Of a DNA stretch of 64,000 bases, positions 33,600-44,697 are shown piece by piece (the stretch's first letter is position 1; each line of letters begins with the position of its first letter). Position numbers and translations under genes: made by a program. The stretch lies in assembly GCF_011075055.1 (NCBI RefSeq), contig NC_058145.1, forward strand, positions 2,740,887-2,804,886, given 5' to 3'. Below the pieces are notes generated by a model. It searched no databases, had not been told where the DNA came from, and saw only the letters and a list, made by a program, of their open reading frames with translations. Origin of the DNA: Mangifera indica (lineage: Eukaryota > Streptophyta > Magnoliopsida > Sapindales > Anacardiaceae).

Positions 33600-35660
33600 C
33601 CTAGACTTTACAATAAAGTGGCATCAAGTTTTAAGCCTAATTAGTAAATATGAAAACTGGTAATAGATGGTAAATAGTAAGAAAATATGTTTTTAAAAAA
33701 AAGTTACAAAATTTAGATACGAAAAAAATACGAAATGTGTATATACAAGTTTAATACAATACATCGTTAATAATATGTTTATAAAAATATGATAATATCA
33801 AACATAATTTAAATATTTTTCATAAATCTTCTGGTTAACAATTTAAATATAAAATATTTAATTGACTATTAACATAATATAATATAACATATAAACACGA
33901 TTCAATCATCATAAAAAATTATTAGAAGATATTAGAAATTTGAATGATAAAAAATTAGATTTTTTATTTTATATAGTTATGATTTATAATAATTAATTGA
34001 AAATATAAGGGACATTTTTGCACTTTAAAAAATTTATAAAAAAAGAAAAACATAAAAGATGGTAAAAATATACGTTTAATACGGAAAATATATAAAATTC
34101 GCTTTTAATATATTTTGGGTTAAAAAATTTAGAATGATGTGTTTAAAATGTGAATTAAATGCAAATAATTTACGTTCTTATTTATTAGGGTTTTTAGATG
34201 CGAAAAAGTAAATGATAAACTTTTTGGTAATTTTTGACAACACAAACTTTGATGGGTTTATATTGTATTTGAACTTTTTTTCATTTCAATTGAAAATTCA
34301 GATAATCCCTTAAACTATTCAAGTAATTTGAATAGATTTTGTGACTCAAAAATTTGATGTTATAACATGCCATAGTTTTAGGGGAGAGAATGCAATTTAC
34401 TTTAACATTTGGGCTCACAGTGATCTGTTAGAATCTATGGGTGTCAATTGTCAAGGGTGTCCCAAATATGGTTTTCGGTGGGGATACCATGCGGCAGGGT
34501 GATGCGGAGGTGCTGTGCAGTGGGAGACATGGAATATGTTGGGGATTGGCAGTGGGTGAGCCACGATTTGTGGGTGTCCCCTTAGTGTCGCCTAACAACT
34601 AAGCCAATGTATCGCTAACCTTATGGTTTATTGCCTAATTCACGTCCCTTGTTTGTTGTTTTACCATTATCGATACCAATTGTTTGTATTGACAATGGGT
34701 GATACTTCGTTATTTCAAACTCTAAACCTTAAATCAAAATAAGGGCCGATTTAAATTTGAATCAATAAAAATTCAACTTGAGTTTATTATAATAAATTTA
34801 TCAAAAAAAACTTAAAAAAAAAAAGAAATTATAAATTAAAAAAAAATTGGAAAAGAAAAGACTTAGTGTTGAGATCTACCCTTCCCCACACCACCATCCC
34901 AAAAAAAAAATATTAGTGTCTTAAGGTTCAATCTGTAGCATGGTCTGACATTATTAACAAAAAAAAAAGTGAAAATTTTAAAATAATTTAAAATTAAAAA
35001 ATATTTATATATAAAATAATGAGTCGATCTCTTAAAACAGATAGACTAACTCGTTAAAGACTTATAAGAATATGACTCAAACTTGAGACATGTCCAAGCA
35101 TTACCATGCCTATGGATATGATGAATCATCTCAATACTTTCCGATACGACTCACTATCATGTTTAATATATATGGTTTTTAGTGGGATGAAAAAAATGAG
35201 GAAAAGGGTAATTGGAATTGGGCTCATAAGAGCTTATTCTTTTTCACTTTAGCTTGTTAAAGTTCGACAGGCCCGTCGAATCCCAAGTCCTTGGCAGTTC
35301 AATGCCTTTACCGAATGGACTCCTTCAGTGATTTTGTAACTTTACTCTCGTATGGAAATTATTTTTACCAAAGTAAAAAAATATTTTTAAAGTTTAAAAA
35401 ATCACCAATTTGATGCATAAACATAACAGTTCTCTCTCCGTATGTGCCAGAAGATTTGATTTTGACCAGTTAATTTGAAACCAAATTAATAGTATTTTGA
35501 GCTCAGAATTAAAGCACGTGTGCCAATTCATACCATGCTGGATCATTTTTACAAGGCCAAAAAGAATTGTCTCCGCCCAAAGTCTTTTTTGTATTTTCAA
35601 ATTTATATTTGTAAAATTTTAAAAATTTATTTATTTATTAAATTTGATTATATCAGAAGC
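33600..35660. other. Gene-poor AT-rich spacer
   Basis: No gene is recognised. A locally GC-richer island (about 34430-34600) with several GGTGNNG words has no ORF. Several A-tracts (34803-34850 and 34902-34970) are simple sequence. Confidence 0.4.
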
Positions 35661-36309
35661 AACAACATTATCTTTTTTATTTTAATTTTAAAAATTAATA
35701 ATTTTTGTTTTAATTTATATTTAAAAAGTTATTTTTTATTCTATTATCTAGAATTTTTATATTTTATAATTAATAATTGTCTCTCTTAAAATTCAAAACA
35801 TTTCACTTACATCTCAAAAAATATATTCTTCATTTCCAATAATCTGTTCTTCTCAATGAGTCATTTCAATGCGTCTATTGACACTCTTTGTCATTCCTTG
35901 ATGGTTTTCTAATACAGAAACCATCTATCATCTGATTGAAATGATTAGACAAAGTTGCATAAATCCATGTGTTTTCACCTTAACTTTATTTAAAGAAAAA
36001 AATATTATCTTTTTTTTCTCATTTTAATTTTAAAAATTAATATTTTTTTTTATTTACTTTTAAAATGTTACTTTTTATCTCACAATTTATAATTTTTATA
36101 TTTTACGATTAATAGTTGTGTCTCTTAAAATTTAAAATATTACATTTATATCTCAAAAAATATATTTTCTATTTTCGATGATCGTTTTTTTCTGTGAGTT
36201 ATTTCAGTGCATCTATCGACACTCTCTTTCCCTTTTGATGGGTTTTTGACACGAAAATCACCTATTATCCGATCGAAATAGCTGGACAAAGTTGCATAAA
36301 TTTGTGGTA
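35661..36309. repeat. Tandem duplication of about 337 bp
   Basis: Copy 1 is about 35661-35972 and copy 2 about 35998-36309. Matching blocks at a constant 337-bp offset include ATTATCTTTTTT (35667/36004), AATATATT near CATCTCAAAAA, and GACAAAGTTGCATAAAT (35948/36285). Copies differ by perhaps 20 percent, so the duplication is old. No long ORF. Confidence 0.75.
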
Positions 36310-38222
36310 TGTATCTATGTATTGATTGATATACAAATCAATTGAATCACTAGATATTCGATCCGATTATAAAATGAGTTGTTCAAAGTAGCCGGTCAAA
36401 TGTTTTTAAAATCAAGTAAATTCCCCTGATAATGTATAATACTGACGGCTCAACGCAATCCATCGCATAAGCGAGTGAGATAGTGTTGTTCATAATCATA
36501 ATGATTGTGGTGGTTGGATGAGATATTTTTGGTCGCCGAAATTTTAGAGCTTTTTGTCGCCAGCTAAAATACGCACTGTTCTTTCTACGGGCCAATACTT
36601 TTGTTTTTTTGGCCAGAAAATTGGCCAATTATGTTAACTTTTTTTTTTATTTTCATTTCTCAACTTTGGTTAAAAACTCTTAATCAAAGTTTTTTTTAAT
36701 TATTTTTTGGGAATTTTTGTAATTTTTAAGTGATTTTTTAATTTTAAAAAAAAATTATAGACCCTTGATCAAGATTTTTTTTTAATAAATATATAAAAAT
36801 ATTTGGTCAAAAGACTATTTTTCACCTAATATTTATTAAAATGGTAAATTCTCATGCTATAAATTAAAAAAAGTAAGATTTTCAATTATTATTCACTTTT
36901 GACTATGGTTTTATTAAGTAAAATGGTAGGAATATTATTTTGTAGAAATTTTTATTTTTTATAATTTTATTTTTTTATTTTTTTCTCCTTTATTTTTTTA
37001 TTTTCTCATTTCGAAAGTTTAGCGGGGGAACTATAATTTTTGATAATATAAGATTAAATAGAATTTTTAGAAGGTTTTAAGAATTAAAAAAAGTTTAACC
37101 CCCAAACAATTGACCAAAACACAATTTTTTAACATTTGTTATAGTTTTAATATTTTTTAAAAAGTAGTAAATTTTTAAATTAGTAATAATATATTAGTAA
37201 TTTAATATTTATAATAAGTATTAATAAAATATTTATAATTTTAATAAAACCGTAAAATAGTTATTTTCTAAAAACAAATAGATTTACTAACAAAATTAGA
37301 TGTAGGGTGTAAAATTGACTTTTTAAAACTTAAATTGTGAAAATTTAGTTTATTAAAGTTTAAGTGGAAAATATCCTTGGACCTAAATATTTTTGGAAAA
37401 TGGTTTGGATGCTTTAAACTTAACAATATCTTGACAATTAAATTATATATACATATTTTTAGTATATAATTTAGATATATAGAGTATATGTATTGGATAC
37501 AAGTCCACCCATGATGAGTCAACCTGATCTGGTTTTTTTAACTGTCAAATGACAGTTATTGGTGATTAATAATTGACAGTTGCGCTCTTATATAAAGTTC
37601 TAATTGTCTTCCAAAAAAAAAACATACGTTATTTCTTTTACCAAAAAGATTTCTCCACCCAACACACAAATATTGGCACAGATCTTGTCTCCCTAATTGA
37701 AAAAGCAATACGTAATACAAATTGAGTCGTGAAAATAGACTAACGTACATACCTTACGTCGTATACGAAGAAACTTCATCAAAAATTATTTCGGGTATGC
37801 AAATCTTTACTTACATAATTCATTGAATTTGATCATGACATGTTTAATTATTTCTAATAATATGTTATTATATAACTATATAATTTTAAATTAAAAATAA
37901 AATAGTATTTAATTATATAATAATATATTATTTAAACACTCAAATTATATAAATATATTATTACTCATACCAAGGGCCCTCAACCCAATTATCTTTCTTC
38001 AACTTGACTCTATTAATTTTCAACCACAAATGGTCTCTATTTACTTAATTAATTAATCTTGATGGACAATTACTTTTTCAACAGTCAATTTTAGATAAAT
38101 AAAAAAATTGCATAGAAATCCTTGGCATAGTAGTGAGAACATAAAAAGCAGAATGGGTCCATGGACTCTGTATGCTTCAAACTTGAAAATGATTAGTGAG
38201 ATTTTCTCACTCATAATAAATC
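36310..38222. other. Gene-poor AT-rich spacer
   Basis: No gene is recognised; a few frames of 60-85 codons lack any family features. A degenerate family A-like palindrome may lie at about 37840-37968 (TATTATATAACTATATAATT and partner). Confidence 0.4.
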
Positions 38223-38600
38223 TTTTTGGATGCAACTTTAAAAATCGGATCAAACCAGTTAGTCTGATCAGATAAATCGTCACTTGTCAATAATAAAGTT
38301 TATAATTTACTTAAAAATCATTTTTAGAATTAGATCATATTAAATCAAATAATTTAAACAATTATATCGAATAAAAAAACCAATTTAAAAAAATCATTAT
38401 TAAGGTTTAAACTCAAAATCTTATTTATTAATTTTGACTATATATACTATCAAACTTAAATTCATTTTAATACTAAAATAATTCATATAAAAAAATTGTT
38501 TTAAATATTATTATTATACAGTTAACCGGTCTAATTGTCGATTGCACTGGACCACTCCTTTTATTGAATCAACGTTTGATCTGCTTTTAAGAATATTGAT
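38223..38600 (-). repeat. Dispersed repeat family D, copy 2, reversed
   Basis: Opens AAATCGGATCAAACCAGTTA and contains AACCGGTCTAATTGTCGATT near its end. In reverse complement its blocks follow those of 22302-22690 in order. No ORF. Confidence 0.55.
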
Positions 38601-39629
38601 CTTTAAGAGAATCAAAACTATTTTTACTCATATGTAATAGTCTACCTCAGGGGTTAGTAAAATTAATAAAATATTAAAACTTATAAGGTGAAAATCTAAG
38701 TTCGAATTTTTATCACGTTTATAAAATCTTAATTTATCTGATACAGTAATTATGAGTCCGATTACTATATTTTGGGTTTAGTTGTCTAACAAATACAAAC
38801 AGATCAGGCTGACTAATTCGATTCGATTTTTAAAACCATGTTATTCAAAGTAAAGGTCCTTAAAGGTAAATTAATGAAAGTTGAGGGGTGAGACAAAAAG
38901 ACAACACTCCACCAATTTGGTTAGCTTTAGGTGAAAATACCAATCAGTTGTAATCCTTACAAAATCACTTTATTGACTTTTGAGGACACCCCACATACCT
39001 GCCTGTACTTTGTATTTTTGTATCATTTTTCATATTTTATCAAAAAGTTGATGGATTCTTGTTTCCATTTTTCTGATAATTCATCATTACATAATTTAGT
39101 ATTTATATGGGATTCTAAGAATTTTTTCTACTCTTTCAAGGTACCTAGTACTCATCTTTCAATATCAAAATTAAAAAATATTCGTACAATTCGAGCACAA
39201 TTCGAATCGAGCTCAACTAAATTATTGTTTTAATATTTCACTTACAATGTTAAATTTTTTATTTTAAATATCAAAATAATTGATGAATATATAAATTATG
39301 AAATTTAAATGTAATTTTAAAATTTGAGGTGTTTAAACATAATTATTTAATTTGAGCTCGAATTGGTTGATTTTGTCTTAGGTTTGATATTCAGAAAATG
39401 TGTCATTTTATTATTAGATAATTTTAAATTTAAAATAAAATAATATTTAATTAAATAATAATATATCATTCAAATATTTAATTGAATATTGAACACTAGA
39501 TGTAAATAATATTACGCATCAATATTTATATCAATTTTAAAAAATAAAATTAACAAAAATAGTGTATAAATTTATCACATTTAAGTTTACTAAAAAATTT
39601 GTTTGATAAATTTAAAATTCAAATAAGAC
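38601..39629. other. Gene-poor spacer with a possible SINE-like fragment
   Basis: The stretch at about 38645-38730 resembles one at 58018-58105 and includes AAGTTCGAATTTTTATC, which looks like a decayed tRNA B box. A degenerate family A half lies at about 39395-39515. No convincing gene; a 100-codon frame at 38931-39233 has no domain. Confidence 0.35.
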
Positions 39630-40040
39630 TAAGAGTGGATACGAACCAAGCTGATTTTGAACACCCCTTGGCTTGAGTTCATCAAGCTAACATTAAGGGT
39701 GGTTCAAGTTCGGTTCGAATAAAAATAATTTGGTTTGAGTTTAGATCGAATTTATAGTTTAAATATATGACTCGAATATATGACTTTAATTCATAATTCA
39801 AATTCATGATTCATTGATAAAAAGATATCATTTAATAATTATTTAACATAATTTAAATCGAGTCATAAGTCAAACCAAATCGAACTCTCTCTATCTTGAA
39901 TTTGCCTCGGTTTCAAAATAAATTGAATCTTTTAACTCAAACTTTATTTAAATTTAAACTAAATGAATTTAAATTAAGCTAAATCAAATCGAGTCAATTT
40001 TCAAACCTCAACATGCTCGATTCGGATCCAACACTACGTT
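39630..40040. repeat. Dispersed repeat family B copy
   Basis: Runs from about TGGATACGAACCAAGCTG to GATTCGGATCCAACACTACG, with GGTTCGAATAAAAATAATTT and TCGAATATATGACTTTAATT between. It has the same block order as the copies at 49405 and 54775. No ORF. Confidence 0.65.
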
Positions 40041-40818
40041 AACACTACTCTTATAGAAACCAACTTAGTGAGGAGAAATCCTTTTGAACAAAAAAGTACA
40101 AAAACAATACATGAATTAATCAAATTATAATTAATTAATAATGATTAAAGTTAAATTATGTGGAAATAGGGATTGGTGTGAGTCCACAGAAAGAAAAAGG
40201 GGAAATAAAATAATATTATTATGTTGTAACCACTTTCACCAAACCATAGAGTGTGATTTAGGCATCACTATCAAATAGTTAACCCCATACTTCCACTTTA
40301 TTTATTTCCCTTTATACCATTTTAAGCCTAATCATCATTATAAATTATAACAAATTGTTTATTTTTTAATAAATAATAATTATGCCCAAATGAATAAGTC
40401 ATGGGTTAACCTTCCATTTTCAATATTCTATGCAATAATCACGCCATCACTCCCAATACAAGCAACACTTTTCGAACTTCGACAATTCGTAATTCGTATT
40501 TTTGGATCGTATTCATATTATATTATTTCAGGGTTTAAGTCAAATATCTTAATTTTAATTCAGTTTAAATTACAATTGTATAGATATTTTTCACTCTTAA
40601 CTTAATTTGAATTACGAAAATTCAGTTTGAATTAACTAAAATTGTCTATTGTTTTCACTTTCTTCTGTGTATTAAATGTTTTGAATTATTCATTGAATTA
40701 GCCTAATTTACGAAGACAATTTTAAAAAAGTTAATAATTTAAGTAACTGAATCACATGCGAACTACTGAGATATACAATAAATTTTTAAATAAAAATTAG
40801 AAATAATAAGAATAAGAA

Positions 40819-40988
40819 CAATACTATGCATATCCACTTTGAGTAGATAAATGTGTATACACCTATACATATCATTATACGATTGAGTATGAGTTTATTG
40901 TAAATTCAAAATCTTTTAATCATGTGATAACACACATAAGTATGTATACATTTGTGTATAAAAAATAAGTATATATAATTTTATTGTA
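40819..40988. repeat. Palindromic repeat family A copy
   Basis: Ends CAATACTATGCATATCC and GTATATATAATTTTATTG are inverted. Internal arms CATATCATTATACGATTG and AATCATGTGATAACACAC complement each other. Confidence 0.6.
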
Positions 40989-41159
40989 AGAATAATTACA
41001 AATATATACAATATGTAAAGATTTCAAATATTACTGATATTTGTCCTTCAATATTTATTCAATCTACCTTTATAAATTCTACTATAGTAATATATTTTGA
41101 ATCATTTGATCTAGTCAGATTAATCAAATTATTTTTGTGTCAATCTAAACAAGATTTGA

Positions 41160-41840
41160 CATAATTTCGAATTGAACTGAGTCAAGTTCAAAACTAGTTT
41201 GAACTTTGATTGAATTAATAATATTTAGTTTGACTTTAAATTCGTTAGAATATTTATATAATATCACGAAGAAGTTTTTTTACACGATGATTTACTATAC
41301 CAACAAAGGAAATAGCGTTGTTGGAGAGGTGAGTAGTATCATTAGAGAGAGAAACAAATTGAATTCAAAGAAAACTATCGAGTTAGATCTCAAATTTGAG
41401 AATAGAACTAAGGTTAGACTCGAACTAAGTTAGCTTGGGTTTGAAAGTCAATTTAGTTTGAATTTGTTTACTTCGAATATAAACCAAGTTTGAGTTAAGA
41501 GGTTCAGTTCGTTTTAAAACTACGTTAAACTTAAACTATAAAGAATTCAGTTTAGTTTGACTCGCAAATTTGATAGATGGTTCTGTTTGGTTTGAACTTG
41601 ACTAATGACTTGATTTGAATTATATTAAATAATCATCGTTTTATCAATCAATCATAAATTTAAACTATATATTTGAGTCATGAATTTGAATTATAAATTT
41701 GAGTCAAACTCAAATTAAAATCAAACAATTATTAATATTGGTTTGATAAATTTGAATCGAACTATATTTTATTTGATTTAAACTCAAATTAAAAGATATT
41801 TAAATTTGATTCGATTTGTGTCTACCCCTAAATAGAATAA
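41160..41840. repeat. Dispersed repeat family B, two overlapping copies
   Basis: Long run of GAGTC/GAATTTGA words with internal reverse-oriented blocks. It probably represents two neighbouring or nested insertions (about 41160-41450 and 41450-41840). A short frame at 41206-41433 is composed of repeat sequence. Confidence 0.55.
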
Positions 41841-42095
41841 ATAGATTCAACCCGAATCTACTTGGATGGAATGCAGCCCTGGATGGTTTTTTTTTTTTTT
41901 TTATGATTTTGACAAATTTATTGAAAAAATTTGAATAATAATTAAATTTTCATATTTATTATTATTAATTATAATACCAATAGGAAAGGGTAAAATTTGT
42001 TCAGCTTTTTGATCTTATTATATAATAATTAGCCACGAGTATAATCAAACAAAATATAGCACCTTTGTTTTATAAAAAAAAAAGAAAAAAAAAAC

Positions 42096-42330
42096 CTCTG
42101 TCTGTCTCTCTCTGTCTCTCTCCTTCAAGTCTTCAACGTCAACAACATAAGCTAAACAATTCCACAAGCACCTCGCACACTGAGACTCTTCCTCTTCAAA
42201 GCCTCTCAATTCAATTCAATTTCCTCAGTTTTTGTTTGGTTGATCACACTTATGAAGAACAAAAATCACTTTCATGAGTGATTTGTAAAATCACATCCAT
42301 ACACGGCCTTGTTTTTGTTTTTATAAAGTT
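42096..42330 (+). promoter_or_regulatory. Pyrimidine-rich leader of the hAT-like gene with a 9-codon upstream ORF
   Basis: A CT-rich tract (TCTGTCTGTCTCTCTCTGTC, 42099 onward) resembles the Y-patch/CT-rich leaders of plant genes. An upstream ORF of nine codons starts at 42252 and ends at TGA 42279-42281, 49 nt before the main ATG. A TATA-like run (TTATATAATAATTAG) lies near 42018. Confidence 0.45.
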
Positions 42331-44697
42331 ATGGCTTCAACAAACTCAACAGCTCCACCACCACCGCCTCCACAGCCGCCAGCGCCGCTACTGCCGGCAG
42401 TTGACCCGTCTTCTTCGACAAACGACGACGTCGCAGCGAAGGCCGTGAACAAGCGATTCGAAGGTCTGATGATGGTGCGAACCAAGGCTATAAAAGGGAA
42501 AGGAGCGTGGTACTGGGTTCACTTAGAACCCATTCTTATTAAGAACCCGGATACTAATCTCTCTAAAGCTGTCAAACTCAAGTGTTCGTTATGTGACGCC
42601 GTTTTCTCCGCGTCAAACCCTTCAAGGACTGCCTCCGAACACCTTAAACGCGGCACCTGCCCCAATTTCAGTGCCATTTTGAGAAGCAACCATTCTCTCT
42701 CTCCGTTACCGTTGTCTTCCTTGGCTTCGTCTTCTGTTGTTCATGTTAATAACAATTCTATGAACAGTCATAATAACAATATTAACAGAAAGCGAAGTAA
42801 GAACCAAACGGAAACAGGTAACTCTTCTCATTATCACCTACTTAGTAGCAGCAATTCACTAGCGATAGTTGAGTCAACTCGTGGTTGTAATGAACTGAGT
42901 TATTCTCCAAGTAATGCTGGGCAGACTCAGCAACATTTGGTTCTATCTGGTGGAAAAGAAGACTTAGGAGCTTTAGCAATGTTGGAAGATAGTGTTAAGA
43001 AGCTAAAGAGTCCTAAAACTAGGCCTGGTCCTGTGCTAAGCAAGGACCAGATTGATTCAGCCGTTGAATTATTGGCTGATTGGTTTTATGATTCATGTGG
43101 TTCGGTTTCCTTTTCGAGTCTTGACCATCCTAAGTTCAAGGCCTTTCTTAATCAGGTGGGTTTGCCGTTAGTGTCCCGTAGGGAGGTTTTGGAGACTAGA
43201 CTTGATAGCAAGTTTGTTGAGGCTAAAACTGAGTCAGACGCTCGAATTAGAGAGGCTATGTTTTTTCAACTTTCTTCTGATGGGTGGAAGATTAAAAGCT
43301 GTGGTGGTGAAGATAATTTAGTCAAGTTTACTGTTAATTTACCTAATGGGACTAGTGTGTACCAGAAGGCTGTGATTACTGGAGGATTGGTTTCGTCTAA
43401 GTATGCAGAAGAGATTTTATGGGAGACAGTGACCGGAATATGTGGGAGTGGTGTTCAGAGATGTGTAGGGATAGTTTCTGATAAGTATAAGGCTAAGGCA
43501 TTGAGGAATTTAGAGATTCAGAATCAGTGGATGGTTAATCTGTCTTGTCAGCTTCAGGGTTTTGTTAGTTTAATTAAGGATTTTAGCAAAGATCTTCCGC
43601 TTTTTAGGACTGTTACTGAGAATTGCTTGAGGATTGCGAATTTTGTAAATAATAAATCACAGATTAGGAATAGTTTACGGAAGCAGAAGATGCTGGAGCT
43701 TGAGTATGTTGGCTTGATTCGAGTTCCTTCCAGCAAATGTGATTGTGAAAACAACTTTGTACCTGTTTTTGCAATGTTGGAAGATATATTAAATTCTGCC
43801 GGTGTCCTTCAAATGGTTGTGTTGGATGAGTCGTTTAAGTTAAGTTGCATGGATGATCCAGTTTCTAGGGAGGTTGTTGGGCTGATTCAAAGTGAGGCGT
43901 TTTGGAATGAACTGGAGGCTGTTTATTCCCTTGTGAAGCTCATTAAAGGAATGACTCAAGAGATTGAGGCTGACAGGCCTTTGATTGGACAATGCCTCCC
44001 TCTTTGGGAGGAGTTGAGATCAAAAGTCAAGAATTGGTGTGCCAAATTTGGTATTTCCGAAGGACCTGTTGAGAAAATAGTTGAAAAAAGATTTAGAAAA
44101 AACTATCATCCAGCATGGTCAGCTGCCTTTATTCTTGACCCTCTATACTTGGTGCGGGACAATAGTGGAAAATACCTTCCCCCATTCAAATGCTTAATGC
44201 AAGAGCAGGAAAAGGATGTGGATAAGCTCATAACCCGTCTTGTCTCAAGGGAAGAAGCTCATCTTGCATTGATGGAGCTCATGAGATGGAGATCAGAAGG
44301 CCTAGACCCACTCTATGCTCAGGCTGTCCAGGTTAAACAGAGAGATCCTATAACCGGAAAGATGAAAATTGCAAATCCCCAGAGTAGTAGACTTGTCTGG
44401 GAAACATGCCTTAGTGAGTACAAGTCATTAGGGAAAGTTGCAGTGAGGTTAATTTTCCAACAGGCAACCTCATCTGGGTTTAAATGTAATTGGTCCTTTA
44501 TGAAGTGGGTTTGTGTGCATAGACACTCACGAGTGGGCCTTGAGAGGGCTCAGAAGATGATATTTGTTGCTGCTCATGCCAAGCTTGAAAGACGGGATTT
44601 CTCTAATGAGGAAGAAAAGGATGCAGAGCTCTTTGCTACATCAGGCTATGAGGATGACATGCTCAATGAAGTCTTTGCTGATGCATCATCCATGTAA
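42331..44697 (+). CDS. Domesticated hAT-transposase-like zinc-finger protein
   Basis: A single exon of 788 residues. After a Pro-rich start (8-22) comes a conserved block, VNKRFEGLMMVRTKAIKGKG (39-58), then a BED-like zinc finger: C85-x2-C88, H104, C110 (KCSLCDAVFSASNPSRTASEHLKRGTC). A Ser/Asn-rich linker (about 112-210) is followed by the transposase-like core (about 245-740): FFQLSSDGW resembles the first catalytic-Asp block of hAT/DUF659 proteins, AAFILDPLYLV the conserved LDPxY block, and about 690-740 the C-terminal dimerisation region. There are no terminal inverted repeats or target duplications around the gene, the frame is intact, and I remember close single-copy relatives in Arabidopsis (At1g12380/At1g62870). 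These point to a host gene, not an active transposon. Its role is unknown; DNA binding is inferred from the finger. Catalytic competence is doubtful, since the other acidic residues cannot be placed. Confidence 0.9.
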   Translation: MASTNSTAPPPPPPQPPAPLLPAVDPSSSTNDDVAAKAVNKRFEGLMMVRTKAIKGKGAWYWVHLEPILIKNPDTNLSKAVKLKCSLCDAVFSASNPSRTASEHLKRGTCPNFSAILRSNHSLSPLPLSSLASSSVVHVNNNSMNSHNNNINRKRSKNQTETGNSSHYHLLSSSNSLAIVESTRGCNELSYSPSNAGQTQQHLVLSGGKEDLGALAMLEDSVKKLKSPKTRPGPVLSKDQIDSAVELLADWFYDSCGSVSFSSLDHPKFKAFLNQVGLPLVSRREVLETRLDSKFVEAKTESDARIREAMFFQLSSDGWKIKSCGGEDNLVKFTVNLPNGTSVYQKAVITGGLVSSKYAEEILWETVTGICGSGVQRCVGIVSDKYKAKALRNLEIQNQWMVNLSCQLQGFVSLIKDFSKDLPLFRTVTENCLRIANFVNNKSQIRNSLRKQKMLELEYVGLIRVPSSKCDCENNFVPVFAMLEDILNSAGVLQMVVLDESFKLSCMDDPVSREVVGLIQSEAFWNELEAVYSLVKLIKGMTQEIEADRPLIGQCLPLWEELRSKVKNWCAKFGISEGPVEKIVEKRFRKNYHPAWSAAFILDPLYLVRDNSGKYLPPFKCLMQEQEKDVDKLITRLVSREEAHLALMELMRWRSEGLDPLYAQAVQVKQRDPITGKMKIANPQSSRLVWETCLSEYKSLGKVAVRLIFQQATSSGFKCNWSFMKWVCVHRHSRVGLERAQKMIFVAAHAKLERRDFSNEEEKDAELFATSGYEDDMLNEVFADASSM

